Source: SZUA-152 sp964401355 (GTDB taxonomy: Bacteria; Pseudomonadota; Gammaproteobacteria; SZUA-152). From it: a stretch of 64,000 nt of DNA. The position numbers and the translations under genes are program-made. The notes under the pieces were generated by a model. It saw nothing but the letters and a program-made list of their open reading frames with translations, did no database searches and had not been told where the DNA came from. Shown one piece after another: positions 24,995-34,873 of the stretch; positions within the stretch are counted from its first letter, which is position 1; each line of letters starts with the position of its first letter. The stretch lies in NCBI GenBank assembly GCA_964401355.1, contig CAYNYJ010000005.1:1-64000 (forward strand), read 5' to 3'.

Positions 24995-25492
24995 TTACGA
25001 GGCCTGCTCGTCGAGCGCATCTTCTTTGCTGACATCATCCACCGACCACACCCGGATGCTGATGGCCTTGAATTTCGCCACCGACATGGCGCCACGTTTG
25101 GCGCGTTTTTCCGAACCTTCCGTGCTGGCGGCAACGATAGCCTCACGATCCGCCTCAAAAATGGCCTGCGCCTCGTAATCTTCATTCATGAGGATCAGCA
25201 TCACGCTGTCCCAGTCCTGCTCCAGTTTAATCTGGCCGACACGTTGGCCGCTCTTCTTTTCGTTGAAGATGGTGCGACCCTTGATCTGAATGTACTTGCC
25301 TTCGCGAGCACCAGTGCCGATGGCATCGTAACCGCCCGCGCCCGGTTCTGCTGGCACCAGTTTCATCAGACGAATCACGTCATGAGTGGCGATTTCATTA
25401 CTAATACCCAGCGTCTGGCCCGTGGCCCGACGATAGGTCGCCGCTAACTTGCGAGCCTCGTGCATCAGTTTGTCTACATCGTATACGGCCAT
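24995..25492 (-). CDS. Conserved hypothetical protein
   Basis: This is a 165-aa soluble protein without a signal peptide. The middle part, GGYDAIGTGAREGKYIQIKGRTI, followed by MLILMNEDYEAQAIFEADREAI, recalls proteins with a nuclease-like E-x-K core (YIQIKGR), but I cannot assign a function. It lies upstream of yoaA on the same strand with only a short palindrome between, so it may be co-transcribed. Confidence 0.75.
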   Translation of the reverse strand: MAVYDVDKLMHEARKLAATYRRATGQTLGISNEIATHDVIRLMKLVPAEPGAGGYDAIGTGAREGKYIQIKGRTIFNEKKSGQRVGQIKLEQDWDSVMLILMNEDYEAQAIFEADREAIVAASTEGSEKRAKRGAMSVAKFKAISIRVWSVDDVSKEDALDEQAS

Positions 25493-25619
25493 GATTTTCT
25501 GAATTACGAAGCGATATCCACCAAGAAAAAAGATTGTGCATATCTAACCCTATTTGTCGCCATTTTGGAAGCCGCAGCGCAACCGGCCGCCAAACTAAAC
25601 ACCTGAAAAATCACTCGAA

Positions 25620-26060
25620 TTAGCCTGCCGCCGCCTCGCTTGCCGCCAAACCCCGCGCAGCCTCGATGAGTTCGGCATTACTCCGCCTAAGCACTTCATC
25701 GTGCTTCGCCAGGGCATTGGATTTTTGCGCCAGACTCTCCGCCATGCCGTACTGCCCCTGCTGCAAACGAATCTTCGCCAGCCGATGCCAGAGCCGTGCA
25801 TTACGGGGCTCGATGCGCAGCGCCCGTTCCAGCAGAGCCGCGGCCCGCTCCCAGTGGGCCTGATATTCCTGCTGCTCGGCCTTGGCTAACAAGGTGGCCA
25901 CAGCACGACCGACATCGGGCGTGACACCCATCGCCGAAGGTGGATCCGTAACGGCTGAATCGGTGGCACAGCCAATCATCGAAAGACTGGCGATGAGTAT
26001 CATCAGCGCACCGACTAATTCACCGATTCGTTGGTATCGCATTATTTTCATATTCTGCAT
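25620..26060 (-). CDS. TPR-containing lipoprotein
   Basis: The product is 146 aa. The signal peptide ends in a lipobox SMIGC (Cys at about residue 31). Two TPR helices pairs follow (AHWERAAALLERALRIEPRNARLWHRLAKIRLQQGQYGMAESLAQKS). TPRs mediate protein contacts. It lies downstream of mrcB on the same strand and may be an envelope partner of PBP1b, which is inference. The annotated ATG at 26060 lies inside the target-site duplication of MITE copy D; the ATG at 26051 is an alternative and may be the ancestral start. Confidence 0.85.
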   Translation of the reverse strand: MQNMKIMRYQRIGELVGALMILIASLSMIGCATDSAVTDPPSAMGVTPDVGRAVATLLAKAEQQEYQAHWERAAALLERALRIEPRNARLWHRLAKIRLQQGQYGMAESLAQKSNALAKHDEVLRRSNAELIEAARGLAASEAAAG

Positions 26061-26062
26061 TT

Positions 26063-26293
26063 CACTGCTGTTCTGTTAACCAATACATGTCATGTTGTAA
26101 TAAATTGTTTTGCGTGACCTGTCGTGTGATTTGAAAAATTGAGGGACGCATTCTCAGCAACCTATCCCGTCAGAGCCTACCCCGCGTAGCGTTTTGGGTA
26201 TTCCGACGAAGACCGGAATCCAGTGATTTCAACGACGTTCTGGATACCGGCCTGCGCCGGTATGACGAATAAAAAGTTAACGGGACAACAGTC
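26063..26293. mobile_element. MITE copy D
   Basis: This 231-bp element starts CACTGCTGTTCTGTTAAC and ends GTTAACGGGACAACAGTC. It is flanked by a perfect 9-bp direct repeat TCTGCATTT (26054-26062, 26294-26302). Its left half (TTGTTTTGCGTG..., GCGTAGCGTTTTGGGTATTCCG) matches copy E rather than copies A-C. It fills most of the gap between mrcB and the TPR gene. Confidence 0.92.
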
Positions 26294-26374
26294 TCTGCAT
26301 TTATCATTTCTTACAACTCAAAAACTTTTTACTGGGAGAACGGGTACTCAAAAAAATAGCCCTCAAAAAAAGTG

Positions 26375-28795
26375 TCACTCATCCAGCCCCTCCCAATCAC
26401 AGAGACTTTGGCCCTCAGGCTGGGTGCCAACCACAAAAGGCAACGAGACCGCATGCGGGCAATCGGCATCAATCAACAGGCCGCTGCGCCGGTCGATGCC
26501 CGTGAATTCGATCCCGGCGGGGGGCTCGACGAAAACGTTCTGCACCTCAGATCGAGCGTTCAATCGGGACAGGATATCACCCCACACCCGCAAAGCCCCA
26601 CTGGCACCGGTGAACCCGGCGGGCCGATTATCATCCAGCCCCAGCCACACGGTGACGACGTGGTTGTCACTGAAACCGGCAAACCAGCTGTCACGCAGTT
26701 CGTCACTGGTGCCGGTTTTGCCCGCCACAACCAGCCCCTCCGGCAATCGACCTTGCAGGCCACGCCCGGTGCCTTCGCGGGTCACCGCTCGCAAGGCGCT
26801 GTTGATCAGAAATATTGACTGGCTGTCAAAAGCGCGCGTCACCGACAAGGGATAGCGTTGCAAAGGACGACCGTCCGCCGTCAACACCGCCCGAATCGCG
26901 CGTAACGGGGTACGAAACCCTCCGGCCGCCAGGGTGTGATACATCTGCGTCACCTCCAACGGGGAAAAATTGGCCGCCCCCAGCAACAGCGCCGGGTATT
27001 CGGTGAGCGGACGCTCCGCCCCCAAATCGCGCAAGGTGTCGATCACCGCTGGCACCCCCAACTCCATGCCCAAACGTGCGGTAGAAATATTATAGGAATG
27101 AATCAGGGCATCGTGCAGCAAAACCTGATAATTCTTGCCCTTGCCTTCCTCGTCATCACTTTCAGGCCCAACGCGGAAACCGTGATTTTGGTGATCAAAG
27201 TTTTGCGGCCGCCAATGCTCGCCGCCACCCATGTCCACATCCAATGGACTGTCATCCAGCAGGCTGGCGAGGCTGTATTTTTCGGGCCGCAACAAGGCAG
27301 TGAGATACACCGCGGGTTTAATCAGCGAGCCGATGGGGCGCAGCGCATCCAGGGCGCGATTAAACCCGGCAAAACGTGGATCACGCCCGCCCACCAGCGC
27401 CTGCACTTCGCCGTCGTTGACATTCACCACCACCGCCGCGCCTTGTAATTCACTATCCGCACCCCGGCGTTGCAATCGCTCTAACTGTAAACTGACGGCC
27501 TGTTCCGCAGCACGCTGCACCTCGGGATCGAGGGTGGTAAAAATCCGCAGACCTTCGGAATTGAGATCGGATTCGCTGTAATCGCGCCGCAACTGACGAC
27601 GCACCAAATCCGTAAACGCCGGCACCCGAGACACGCGCGTGGAGTTTTGCGGCAACACTCGGGGCGCTTCAGCACTGGCCCGCTGCCCGGCAGCCGGGGA
27701 CAGTTTCCCCTGTTCCACCAATAATCTTAAAACCAGATTGCGCCGTTCAGCGGCACGCAAACGGTGACGCCGGGGATCGTAATACGACGGCCCCTTCACC
27801 AACGCCACCAACAAGGCCACTTGCGGCAGCGACAGCTTTTTCAGCGGCTGAGCAAAATAAAATTGGCTGGCGAGACCGAAGCCGTGAATCGCGCGACGAC
27901 CATCCTGACCCAAATAAATTTCATTCACGTAGGCTTCGAGAATGTCGTTTTTGTCAAAATGAAATTCCAGCAACAGGGCCATAATGGCCTCGTTGAATTT
28001 TCGCCACAGGGTGCGTTCATTGCTGAGGAAAAAATTCTTCACCAGTTGCTGGGTAAGCGTACTCCCACCCTGCACCGTCTTGCCCGCCCGCAGGTTGACC
28101 CACAAGGCACGCAGAATAGATGATGGCGAAACACCGTAATGCGAAAAGAACTCACGGTCTTCCACCGCCAACAAGGCGTCGATCAATAACGGCGGCACTT
28201 CATCCAGCTGCACTAGAATGCGGTCTTCCCGATGGGAGGGATAAATGTTGCCGATTAACGGTGGATCCAATCGCAACAGATCAACGGTATCACCGGTACT
28301 GGCCTGCCAAATACCCAGCAAACGCCCAGCCGAAAACTCCAACCGCAACGACTGACTCTTTTCATCGCCATCCCAAAAATGAAACGACCGTGTGGTCACT
28401 AAAAACGCATTGCCGGTACGCACATAAGTGCCCGGTAATGTCGGATTAGATGTCAAGCGATAACCCAGGCGTTTTAATTCGGCGACAAACTGTTTGGCGC
28501 TCACCCCCTGGTCCGGGTACAGTTCCAGCGCGCGCGCGTACACATGCGCAGGCAAGGCCCAGCGCTTACCTTCGAACTGGGTTCTTACTTCGTTATCGAG
28601 ATACAACACATAAGCCGAAAGAAGCAGCAAGACACCCAGAGAAGCCCAACTGAATAAACGCAAGCGCATCAACCACTTTTTTCTCTGCTGGGAAGCACGC
28701 CGACGGCTTTGTCGATACCCGCGCCGACCCGTGCGCCGCCTACGCTTGCCTCGGGGCTTAAGACGAAAAATAAATCTTTTCAGAAAATCAAACAT
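26375..28795 (-). CDS. mrcB: Penicillin-binding protein 1B
   Basis: This 806-aa protein has a very basic cytoplasmic tail (GKRRRRTGRRGYRQSRRRA), then one membrane helix and a UB2H-like region. The GT51 glycosyltransferase domain contains EDREFFSHYGVSPSS and GGSTLTQQLVKN. The transpeptidase domain has SLIK (active Ser), SYN and KTGTSDELRD. It polymerises and crosslinks peptidoglycan. An ORF extends to 28993, but the ATG at 28795 (MFDFLKRFIFRLK) is the sensible start. MITE copy D lies just downstream. Confidence 0.96.
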   Translation of the reverse strand: MFDFLKRFIFRLKPRGKRRRRTGRRGYRQSRRRASQQRKKWLMRLRLFSWASLGVLLLLSAYVLYLDNEVRTQFEGKRWALPAHVYARALELYPDQGVSAKQFVAELKRLGYRLTSNPTLPGTYVRTGNAFLVTTRSFHFWDGDEKSQSLRLEFSAGRLLGIWQASTGDTVDLLRLDPPLIGNIYPSHREDRILVQLDEVPPLLIDALLAVEDREFFSHYGVSPSSILRALWVNLRAGKTVQGGSTLTQQLVKNFFLSNERTLWRKFNEAIMALLLEFHFDKNDILEAYVNEIYLGQDGRRAIHGFGLASQFYFAQPLKKLSLPQVALLVALVKGPSYYDPRRHRLRAAERRNLVLRLLVEQGKLSPAAGQRASAEAPRVLPQNSTRVSRVPAFTDLVRRQLRRDYSESDLNSEGLRIFTTLDPEVQRAAEQAVSLQLERLQRRGADSELQGAAVVVNVNDGEVQALVGGRDPRFAGFNRALDALRPIGSLIKPAVYLTALLRPEKYSLASLLDDSPLDVDMGGGEHWRPQNFDHQNHGFRVGPESDDEEGKGKNYQVLLHDALIHSYNISTARLGMELGVPAVIDTLRDLGAERPLTEYPALLLGAANFSPLEVTQMYHTLAAGGFRTPLRAIRAVLTADGRPLQRYPLSVTRAFDSQSIFLINSALRAVTREGTGRGLQGRLPEGLVVAGKTGTSDELRDSWFAGFSDNHVVTVWLGLDDNRPAGFTGASGALRVWGDILSRLNARSEVQNVFVEPPAGIEFTGIDRRSGLLIDADCPHAVSLPFVVGTQPEGQSLCDWEGLDE

Positions 28796-28910
28796 GAGGA
28801 CGCATTGTACCCCATGCCCCTGCCAACAAACTTCCCCGATGAAGGGTAACGCCGGTATTTTTGCTAAACTTGTCACAGCAAATGAACTTTTCGCGCTCGG
28901 AGATAAAAAT

Positions 28911-30560
28911 ATGTCCCGCAGCAATACCCACGTTCCTGTTAACAATAGCGAGGACGACAGCGTTAACGACGCCTTCGAAGAACAACAGCACACAATAATT
29001 CCTGCCCTCTCCCGCGCCGAGGCCTACCCGCACAGCGTTGAGAATATTCAATTGATCGAAACCCATATTTCGTGGGTTTTTCTGACCGGCCATTACGCCT
29101 ACAAAATAAAGAAAAACGTCAACTTCGGTTTTCTGGATTTTTCCACCCTGGCGAGGCGCCGCAGATTTTGTGAAGAAGAACTTCGTCTGAACCGTCGCCT
29201 TGCGCCCGCACTCTATCTGGGTGTCGTTCCCATTTGCGGTTCATTCCAAAAGGCCACGATTAACGGCACAGGTGAGGTGATCGAGTACGCGGTAAAAATG
29301 CGCCAATTCGATACCCAAAACAGCTTTGATGCCTTGCTGGCAGAGAGCAAACTTACGCCATCGCACATCGATGAGAGCGCACAGGTGTTGGCGCGATTTC
29401 ATTCAGGCATTGCCATTGCCGATAAAACATCCTCTTACGGTACAGCAGAGGCTATCCGACAACCGGCCATGGAAAATTTTGATCAATTGGCATTATCGAC
29501 AAACACTATATTCACCGATAATGCCGCCCATCCTTCACAACAACAGTTACAACAACAGTCACAACAACAGTTACACCGATGGACTACGAATCAACACGCG
29601 AAATTAATCGGTATTTTTGAACAGCGAAAAAACGCCGGTTTTATTCGTGAATGTCACGGCGACCTGCATTTGCGCAACATCGTTATTTGGCAAGGCCGCG
29701 TCACGCCCTTCGACGGCATTGAATTCAGCGACAACCTGCGCTGGATTGATGTCATCAGCGAACTGGCTTTTTTGTTGATGGATCTGGATGACCACCAGCA
29801 AGCCGTTCTCGCCCGGCAATTACTCAACACCTATTTATCGTTAACCGGTGACTATGCAGGATTGCGGGTACTGCGTTATTACCAGGTTTATCGCGCCATG
29901 GTGCGTGCCAAGGTGGCGGGTTTGAGACTGGATCAGAATGAGAACAAAGCACCTCAATTATTACCGGAAATTAACAACTACCTTCAACTGGCGAAGCGTT
30001 ACACTCAAACTCACGCCCCTCAACTCATCATCACCCACGGGCTGTCGGGGTCGGGTAAATCTTATCTTTCAAAACAACTCGTACTTGCCGCAGACATCAT
30101 TCATTTACGCTCCGACGTGGAACGCAAGCGTTGTTTTGGTTTTGACGCACAGGCCAAAACCCATGCTGGCATTTATTCTCCCGAGGCCACAGAAAAAACC
30201 TACCAGCATCTTTTACAATTAACTCGAAATATTCTCGCCGCCGGCTTCACGGTATTAGTGGATGCCACTTTTTTACAGCGTCAATACCGGGACAGGTTTA
30301 CATCATTGGCGGACGAACTACAGATTCCCTTCACCATCCTGCATTGCACAGCGAAGCCTGAAACGCTGCGACAACGGGTGCAACAACGTCTGACGCAAGC
30401 TAACGATGCATCGGAAGCCAACCCAGCGGTGCTGGAAAAACAGATGCAACACCACGAAATGTTGAACACCGATGAACAACGCTATACACACACGATTCAA
30501 ACCGCCGCTGCAATTGATCTCAAAAAATTGCTCGCCACATTAAATTTCACCACCCAATAG
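28911..30560 (+). CDS. Aminoglycoside-phosphotransferase-like / P-loop kinase fusion
   Basis: The product is 549 aa with two parts. The N-terminal half is APH-like, with the catalytic loop HGDLHLRNIVIW and DGIEFSDNLRWID. The C-terminal half is a small P-loop kinase with Walker A HGLSGSGKSYLSKQL. This two-domain arrangement is a known conserved bacterial family of unknown substrate; antibiotic resistance should not be assumed. A short QQLQQQSQQQL tract lies in the middle. The start at 28911 is preferred over the long in-frame extension to 28731 that overlaps mrcB on the other strand. Confidence 0.88.
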   Translation: MSRSNTHVPVNNSEDDSVNDAFEEQQHTIIPALSRAEAYPHSVENIQLIETHISWVFLTGHYAYKIKKNVNFGFLDFSTLARRRRFCEEELRLNRRLAPALYLGVVPICGSFQKATINGTGEVIEYAVKMRQFDTQNSFDALLAESKLTPSHIDESAQVLARFHSGIAIADKTSSYGTAEAIRQPAMENFDQLALSTNTIFTDNAAHPSQQQLQQQSQQQLHRWTTNQHAKLIGIFEQRKNAGFIRECHGDLHLRNIVIWQGRVTPFDGIEFSDNLRWIDVISELAFLLMDLDDHQQAVLARQLLNTYLSLTGDYAGLRVLRYYQVYRAMVRAKVAGLRLDQNENKAPQLLPEINNYLQLAKRYTQTHAPQLIITHGLSGSGKSYLSKQLVLAADIIHLRSDVERKRCFGFDAQAKTHAGIYSPEATEKTYQHLLQLTRNILAAGFTVLVDATFLQRQYRDRFTSLADELQIPFTILHCTAKPETLRQRVQQRLTQANDASEANPAVLEKQMQHHEMLNTDEQRYTHTIQTAAAIDLKKLLATLNFTTQ

Positions 30561-30599
30561 CACCACCCAATAGCACCATCTAATATCACAAAGAATGTG

Positions 30600-31805
30600 T
30601 CACTGACCGCCCGTTATTTTAAAAATCTTTCCGCCCAAGTCCAGCAGATAAATTTCACCCGCCCGGTCTTCCGCAAACGAGGCAATATTGAGACCGCTCT
30701 CCATTAATAATTGGCGTTGATAGCGTCCATCGCGCGCGGCAAACAGGCCCCACATTTTTCCGCTGCAATAATCTGCAAAAAGATACACGCCCTGCAGGGC
30801 CGGAATCGCGGCACCTCGGTACACATAACCGCCCGTCACTGAGCAGCCTTCCGCGTGAGAATATTCCGCGACCGGCTCTATCAATCCCGATACACGACAG
30901 TCACCCGAATAACAATGCGCGCCTTCGCGCAGGCTCCATCCATAATTGCCGCCGGGTGTGACAATATTGATTTCTTCCCAGGTATTCTGGCCAACATCGG
31001 CTAACCACAATTCACCGGTGTTGCGATCAAAACTCCAACGCCAGGGATTACGCAGCCCATAGGCAAAAATTTCCGGTCGGCCACCGGCGTTGACAAAGGG
31101 ATTGTCCGGCGGAATTTGGTAACCCATTTTCCCGTTGAAACCTAAGCCTTTAACATCGAAGTCACTCACATCCAGCCGTAACAGCGAACCCAATAAGGTC
31201 TGGGTATTTTGTCCGTTGCCCTTCGGGTCTCCCGCCGAGCCGCCATCCCCCAAACCAAAATAGAGATAACCGTCCGGCCCGAACTGCACATTGCCGCCGT
31301 TGTGATTGGTGAAGGGTTGCGACACCTCAAGCAAGATTTGCTCACTACTTTTATCCAGCGTCCGACCGCCATCACGACTCTGCCAGCGCGATAATACCGA
31401 CGTCAGTGGTGAGCCGGATTTTTTACCTGATCGGGTATATGAAAGGTACACCCGGCCGTTTTGAGCAAATTGAGGGTCAAGCGCCATGCCCAGCAGTCCG
31501 GCCTCATTGGGCCCGGACTCGACAGCGCGCCGCAGGTCGATAAACACCGTGCGCTTCAGCGTCAAACCCAACTGCTGAATCCGCAGCACCCGTCCGGCCT
31601 GTTCCACCAGATACCAGCTGCGCGGTGTCGCATCAGCCATGAACGTTCGCGGCGCCTCAAGTAATGCCAGGGGCTTGTTCATGACAATCGTCTCGAACAC
31701 CGGCTTCAGGACTAGCGTCGGCCCCGCATAAAGCAGCCCGCTACTGCACAGGCAAGCCAGCAACACCCCAGCATTTTTCATCCATCGTCCCGTATTCATG
31801 CGCAT
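30600..31805 (-). CDS. PQQ-dependent sugar (aldose) dehydrogenase-like protein
   Basis: This is a 401-aa secreted six-bladed propeller of the GSDH/YliI family, with the signal peptide GVLLACLCSSGLLYA. Family motifs are LLGMALDPQFAQNGRVYLSYT, NHNGGNVQFGPDGYLYFGLGDGG, and GLRNPWRWSFDR with WLADVGQNTWEEI. Members oxidise aldoses with PQQ in the periplasm, though many homologues have untested substrates. GAGGG lies 8 nt before the chosen ATG. It converges with the APH/kinase gene. Confidence 0.92.
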   Translation of the reverse strand: MRMNTGRWMKNAGVLLACLCSSGLLYAGPTLVLKPVFETIVMNKPLALLEAPRTFMADATPRSWYLVEQAGRVLRIQQLGLTLKRTVFIDLRRAVESGPNEAGLLGMALDPQFAQNGRVYLSYTRSGKKSGSPLTSVLSRWQSRDGGRTLDKSSEQILLEVSQPFTNHNGGNVQFGPDGYLYFGLGDGGSAGDPKGNGQNTQTLLGSLLRLDVSDFDVKGLGFNGKMGYQIPPDNPFVNAGGRPEIFAYGLRNPWRWSFDRNTGELWLADVGQNTWEEINIVTPGGNYGWSLREGAHCYSGDCRVSGLIEPVAEYSHAEGCSVTGGYVYRGAAIPALQGVYLFADYCSGKMWGLFAARDGRYQRQLLMESGLNIASFAEDRAGEIYLLDLGGKIFKITGGQ

Positions 31806-32055
31806 TTCATATCCCTCTGTGCCGAACACCCTGCCCACTCATTCCCGTTCGAAAATCAACGATAACCCCCGCTAAACATCCCATTCTAAACCCCAAAAAA
31901 AACAGGGTTGAAAAGTGCCGTTAGCGGGAGTTGCCAGGATCAAACAGGCCCATTACACTGACCGTCGAAATTTATCTGCTGTGACTGTACCGCTATATTT
32001 CTCATCATTTTTTACAGGTTTCCGGCGTCCCATATTTTCAATCATAAGCACTGAA

Positions 32056-33000
32056 ATGAGCACCCTTTTAATGAGCACATCACTGAGCACCTCCAAGAAC
32101 AAAACGATCGACTTCGAGCCGCTGCGCAACATGGAGTCCTTCACCAAGGACATGTTCAACCGGGTCATCGAGTTCCAGGAAAAAGAGCATCATGCCTGGA
32201 ATGCCAATCTCTCTTTTGATGCGCGCATCAAGGGGCTGCCACTGCACAATCTCATTTTCAGCAACCCGGATCGTGACCCTGCAAAATATAGCACCACCGT
32301 TGCTCCCTATTACCCGTTGCGCGAAGAGATGCAGAAGATCGCATTTTACGTGCGCCAGCTGGGCGACAATCCCGTGGTCTGCGACATTTATCCCGGTAAT
32401 GGATTCATCGGCAGCTTGTTGGGGCGCGCCATTGCCGCTGAAGCAGGCGCAGCAAACCCTTCTGATAAAACAGCCGTCATCGGCCTGCAAAACAATGTCG
32501 CGGATAACAAGCCTTATCAGATCGAATCGTTCATCGACCCCGAACATTTTGCCTATCGCAGTGAACCCTGCAACGAATTAGATTTCGATGCCGCGCTGAT
32601 TTCCTGGCCACCCGCCAACAGTAACCCGAGCACCGAACGGGTGCTACGACAAACCAAACTGCTCATTTATATTTTCACCCAACATCTCGACGAGTCCACT
32701 CAGCAGCGACAAACCGGCAGCGAAGAAATGCTGACAACACTGGCGGAAAATTATCGCCTCATCGACAGCTGGGACGTGACCCGCCCCAAAGATATCCTGC
32801 ACGATATCTGGCCTGACATGACACCTTCCATCGCCGAAACCCGCCACGTGCACATTTACGCACACCACTCGCTGAGCGAGCTGCAAACTGCCCAAAACCT
32901 GGAACCGGTTCAAGGTTATGACTGGGAAAAAGATCTGCAAATGGCCCTGCTCGCCCTGCAGGCAAAACAGGAAGTGCAAGGCCGGGGGTTTCCTACCTGA
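32056..33000 (+). CDS. Hypothetical protein, methyltransferase-like
   Basis: This is a 314-aa soluble protein. The segment NPVVCDIYPGNGFIGSLLGRAIA resembles a SAM-binding loop (D-x-x-x-G-N-G), and DFDAALISWPPANS could be the catalytic NPPY-like motif, so a methyltransferase fold is possible but unproven. It is followed after 38 nt by rsmJ and is probably co-transcribed with it. Starts at 32056 or 32071 are both possible; the longer ORF from 31915 is not supported. Confidence 0.75.
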   Translation: MSTLLMSTSLSTSKNKTIDFEPLRNMESFTKDMFNRVIEFQEKEHHAWNANLSFDARIKGLPLHNLIFSNPDRDPAKYSTTVAPYYPLREEMQKIAFYVRQLGDNPVVCDIYPGNGFIGSLLGRAIAAEAGAANPSDKTAVIGLQNNVADNKPYQIESFIDPEHFAYRSEPCNELDFDAALISWPPANSNPSTERVLRQTKLLIYIFTQHLDESTQQRQTGSEEMLTTLAENYRLIDSWDVTRPKDILHDIWPDMTPSIAETRHVHIYAHHSLSELQTAQNLEPVQGYDWEKDLQMALLALQAKQEVQGRGFPT

Positions 33001-33038
33001 GCATCTCCAATACCCGCGTCAATACCAGCGCCAATGAC

Positions 33039-33899
33039 ATGCCCCTGGCCATCGCAATCGCGGGCCAGGAAAGTGCCGCGGAACTGACACAGTTGCACGC
33101 GCTCGTGCGGCAACTGAATCTGCCAATATGTGATTTGTCGGGGCTTGAATCCAAACCCCAGTCTAAATATAAAACCTGTCAGTCTTTTCGCTTTACCCTG
33201 TCATTTATTAGCGGTGAATCGCAGGCTGATCATTCTGACCGTCTGACAAACAACGCGACAAAAATGCTCGCGCTCTCCAGCATGCAGAATGAATTCAAGA
33301 GCAGCGTACACATCGACTTCCTGCACGGCAAACTCGCCCACCGACGCGAATTCGGCGGCGGACGCGGACAAGCCCTGGCCAAAGCCATCGGCCTGAAACA
33401 CGGCGCCAACCCCAGCGTCATCGACGCCACCGCCGGGCTGGGCCGCGATGCCTTCGTGCTCGCCCACCTCGGCGCACACGTCACCATGATCGAACGCTCG
33501 CCCATATTGGCCGCCCTGCTCAATGACGGATTGCAGCGCCTGGCCATCAACACCGAACCACCGGGCAGCGACACGATTCAATTGCAACTGATCCAGGCCA
33601 ACGCCATCGACTGGTTACCGCGACAGGCAAAGGACAACAACAGACCGGAAGTGGTGTACCTCGACCCCATGTACCCCCACCGCAGCAAAAGCGCCCTGGT
33701 CAAAAAAGAAATGCGAGCCCTGCGCGCCTTGGTGGGTGACGACGAGGATTCCGCCCTGCTATTGCAAGCGGCACGACACTGTGCCCTGAAACGGGTGGTG
33801 GTAAAACGGCCCAAAGGGGCACCATTGATTGATGACAGCAAGCCCAGCGGCAACGTGCAATCAAAGAATACGCGCTACGATATCTACCCGGTGTTTTAA
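33039..33899 (+). CDS. rsmJ: 16S rRNA (guanine1516-N2)-methyltransferase
   Basis: This 286-aa protein has the SAM-binding motif VIDATAGLGRDAFVLAHLG, the acidic tip MIERSP, and the catalytic YLDPMYPHR. RsmJ methylates G1516 of 16S rRNA. The length is slightly above the usual 250 aa because of a variable N-terminal domain. The gene follows the methyltransferase-like gene closely. Confidence 0.95.
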   Translation: MPLAIAIAGQESAAELTQLHALVRQLNLPICDLSGLESKPQSKYKTCQSFRFTLSFISGESQADHSDRLTNNATKMLALSSMQNEFKSSVHIDFLHGKLAHRREFGGGRGQALAKAIGLKHGANPSVIDATAGLGRDAFVLAHLGAHVTMIERSPILAALLNDGLQRLAINTEPPGSDTIQLQLIQANAIDWLPRQAKDNNRPEVVYLDPMYPHRSKSALVKKEMRALRALVGDDEDSALLLQAARHCALKRVVVKRPKGAPLIDDSKPSGNVQSKNTRYDIYPVF

Positions 33900-34090
33900 T
33901 AACGCACAACATCATTTGACGCATCGACAAGAGCAGCCATTGACCCGCCCCCGGACGTGAATAACGCACAAGCAGTGAACAACACCCTCGGTCAGAAGGC
34001 TGAATGGGTTATTGATCAACAAGACTCCTTGTTTATTACCGTCATTCTGCGCAGTACACCACTCCCCTGATTGCCCTGGAGTGATTCCCA

Positions 34091-34363
34091 AGTGCCCTTG
34101 AGTCATTTCTTAGTGCCCCGGAACGATTTCTTAGTGCCCTTAGGTCATTTCTTAGTCACCTTGAGCCATTTCTTAGTGCCCTTAGGTCATTTCTTAGTCA
34201 CCTGGAACGATTTCTTAGTGTCCTTAGATCATTTTTTAGTGACCTGGAATGATTTCTTAGTGCCCTTAGGTCATTTTTTAGTGACCTGGAACAATTTCTT
34301 AATGCCCCTGGGTCATTTCCCAACCACACAGAACGATTTCCGAGTGCCCCTGAACCCTTTCCG
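34091..34363. repeat. 21-bp minisatellite, 13 units
   Basis: Thirteen 21-bp units run in tandem. Many alternate between two forms, AGTGCCCTTAGGTCATTTCT and AGTGACCTGGAACGATTTCT (each plus one T), and units decay toward both ends. A plus-strand ORF (34071-34373) reads through as heptads such as FLVPLGH and FLVTWND, but has no good ribosome site. The rest of 33900-35199 holds a palindromic repeat and MITE copy E; 33900-34080, 34381-34560 and 34650-34870 show nothing I can support. Confidence 0.9.
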
Positions 34364-34576
34364 AACCGCGTAGGATAGGCACGTTTTTCGTACCTACCCT
34401 AAAAAACCTCCCAAGCGAATGCATTCCTTCCTTCCCGGCAGATATTAATCGTTACATACTACCCAGTCGCCTGAAAAGGATACTGCTTCTTTTTAAAATC
34501 CCGGTATGACGGTGGATTTAAGTAACATGAGTAGTATTCATTATTAGTGACTTGTTAGTAAGTATTTGCACATAGC

Positions 34577-34643
34577 CCCCTCTCCCTTTGGGAGCACCCG
34601 AGGGCATAAACACCCAGAGGGCATAAAAGGGTTGGGGTGAGGG
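34577..34643. repeat. Interrupted CCCTCTCCC-type palindromic repeat
   Basis: CCCCTCTCCCTTTGGGAG is followed by an insertion with two GAGGGCATAAA units, then GGGTTGGGGTGAGGG. It is the same repeat type as at 24956-24988, with extra sequence in its middle. Confidence 0.6.
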
Positions 34644-34873
34644 AATAAAACACATGTCAATATTTATGCAACAATTAATAGTTATGGATTGTCGCGTGTG
34701 TTTACCGGAAGATTCAACGGGACCGATAAGCGCCGATGAACATTCACGGTATTTCAGTGCAGGGTTCTACCCCACGTTGGGGTAATTCCACATTCAATAT
34801 ACGGCACCCACTGATATCCCGATTCAAAAAAACATCCCTACCTACGGGCCATCCGATTGAATGTAAATATTTT

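Noticed and set aside
28911..30560. Aminoglycoside resistance gene
   Set aside because: The APH-like domain is fused to a P-loop kinase in a conserved housekeeping-type family; the motif alone does not show resistance.
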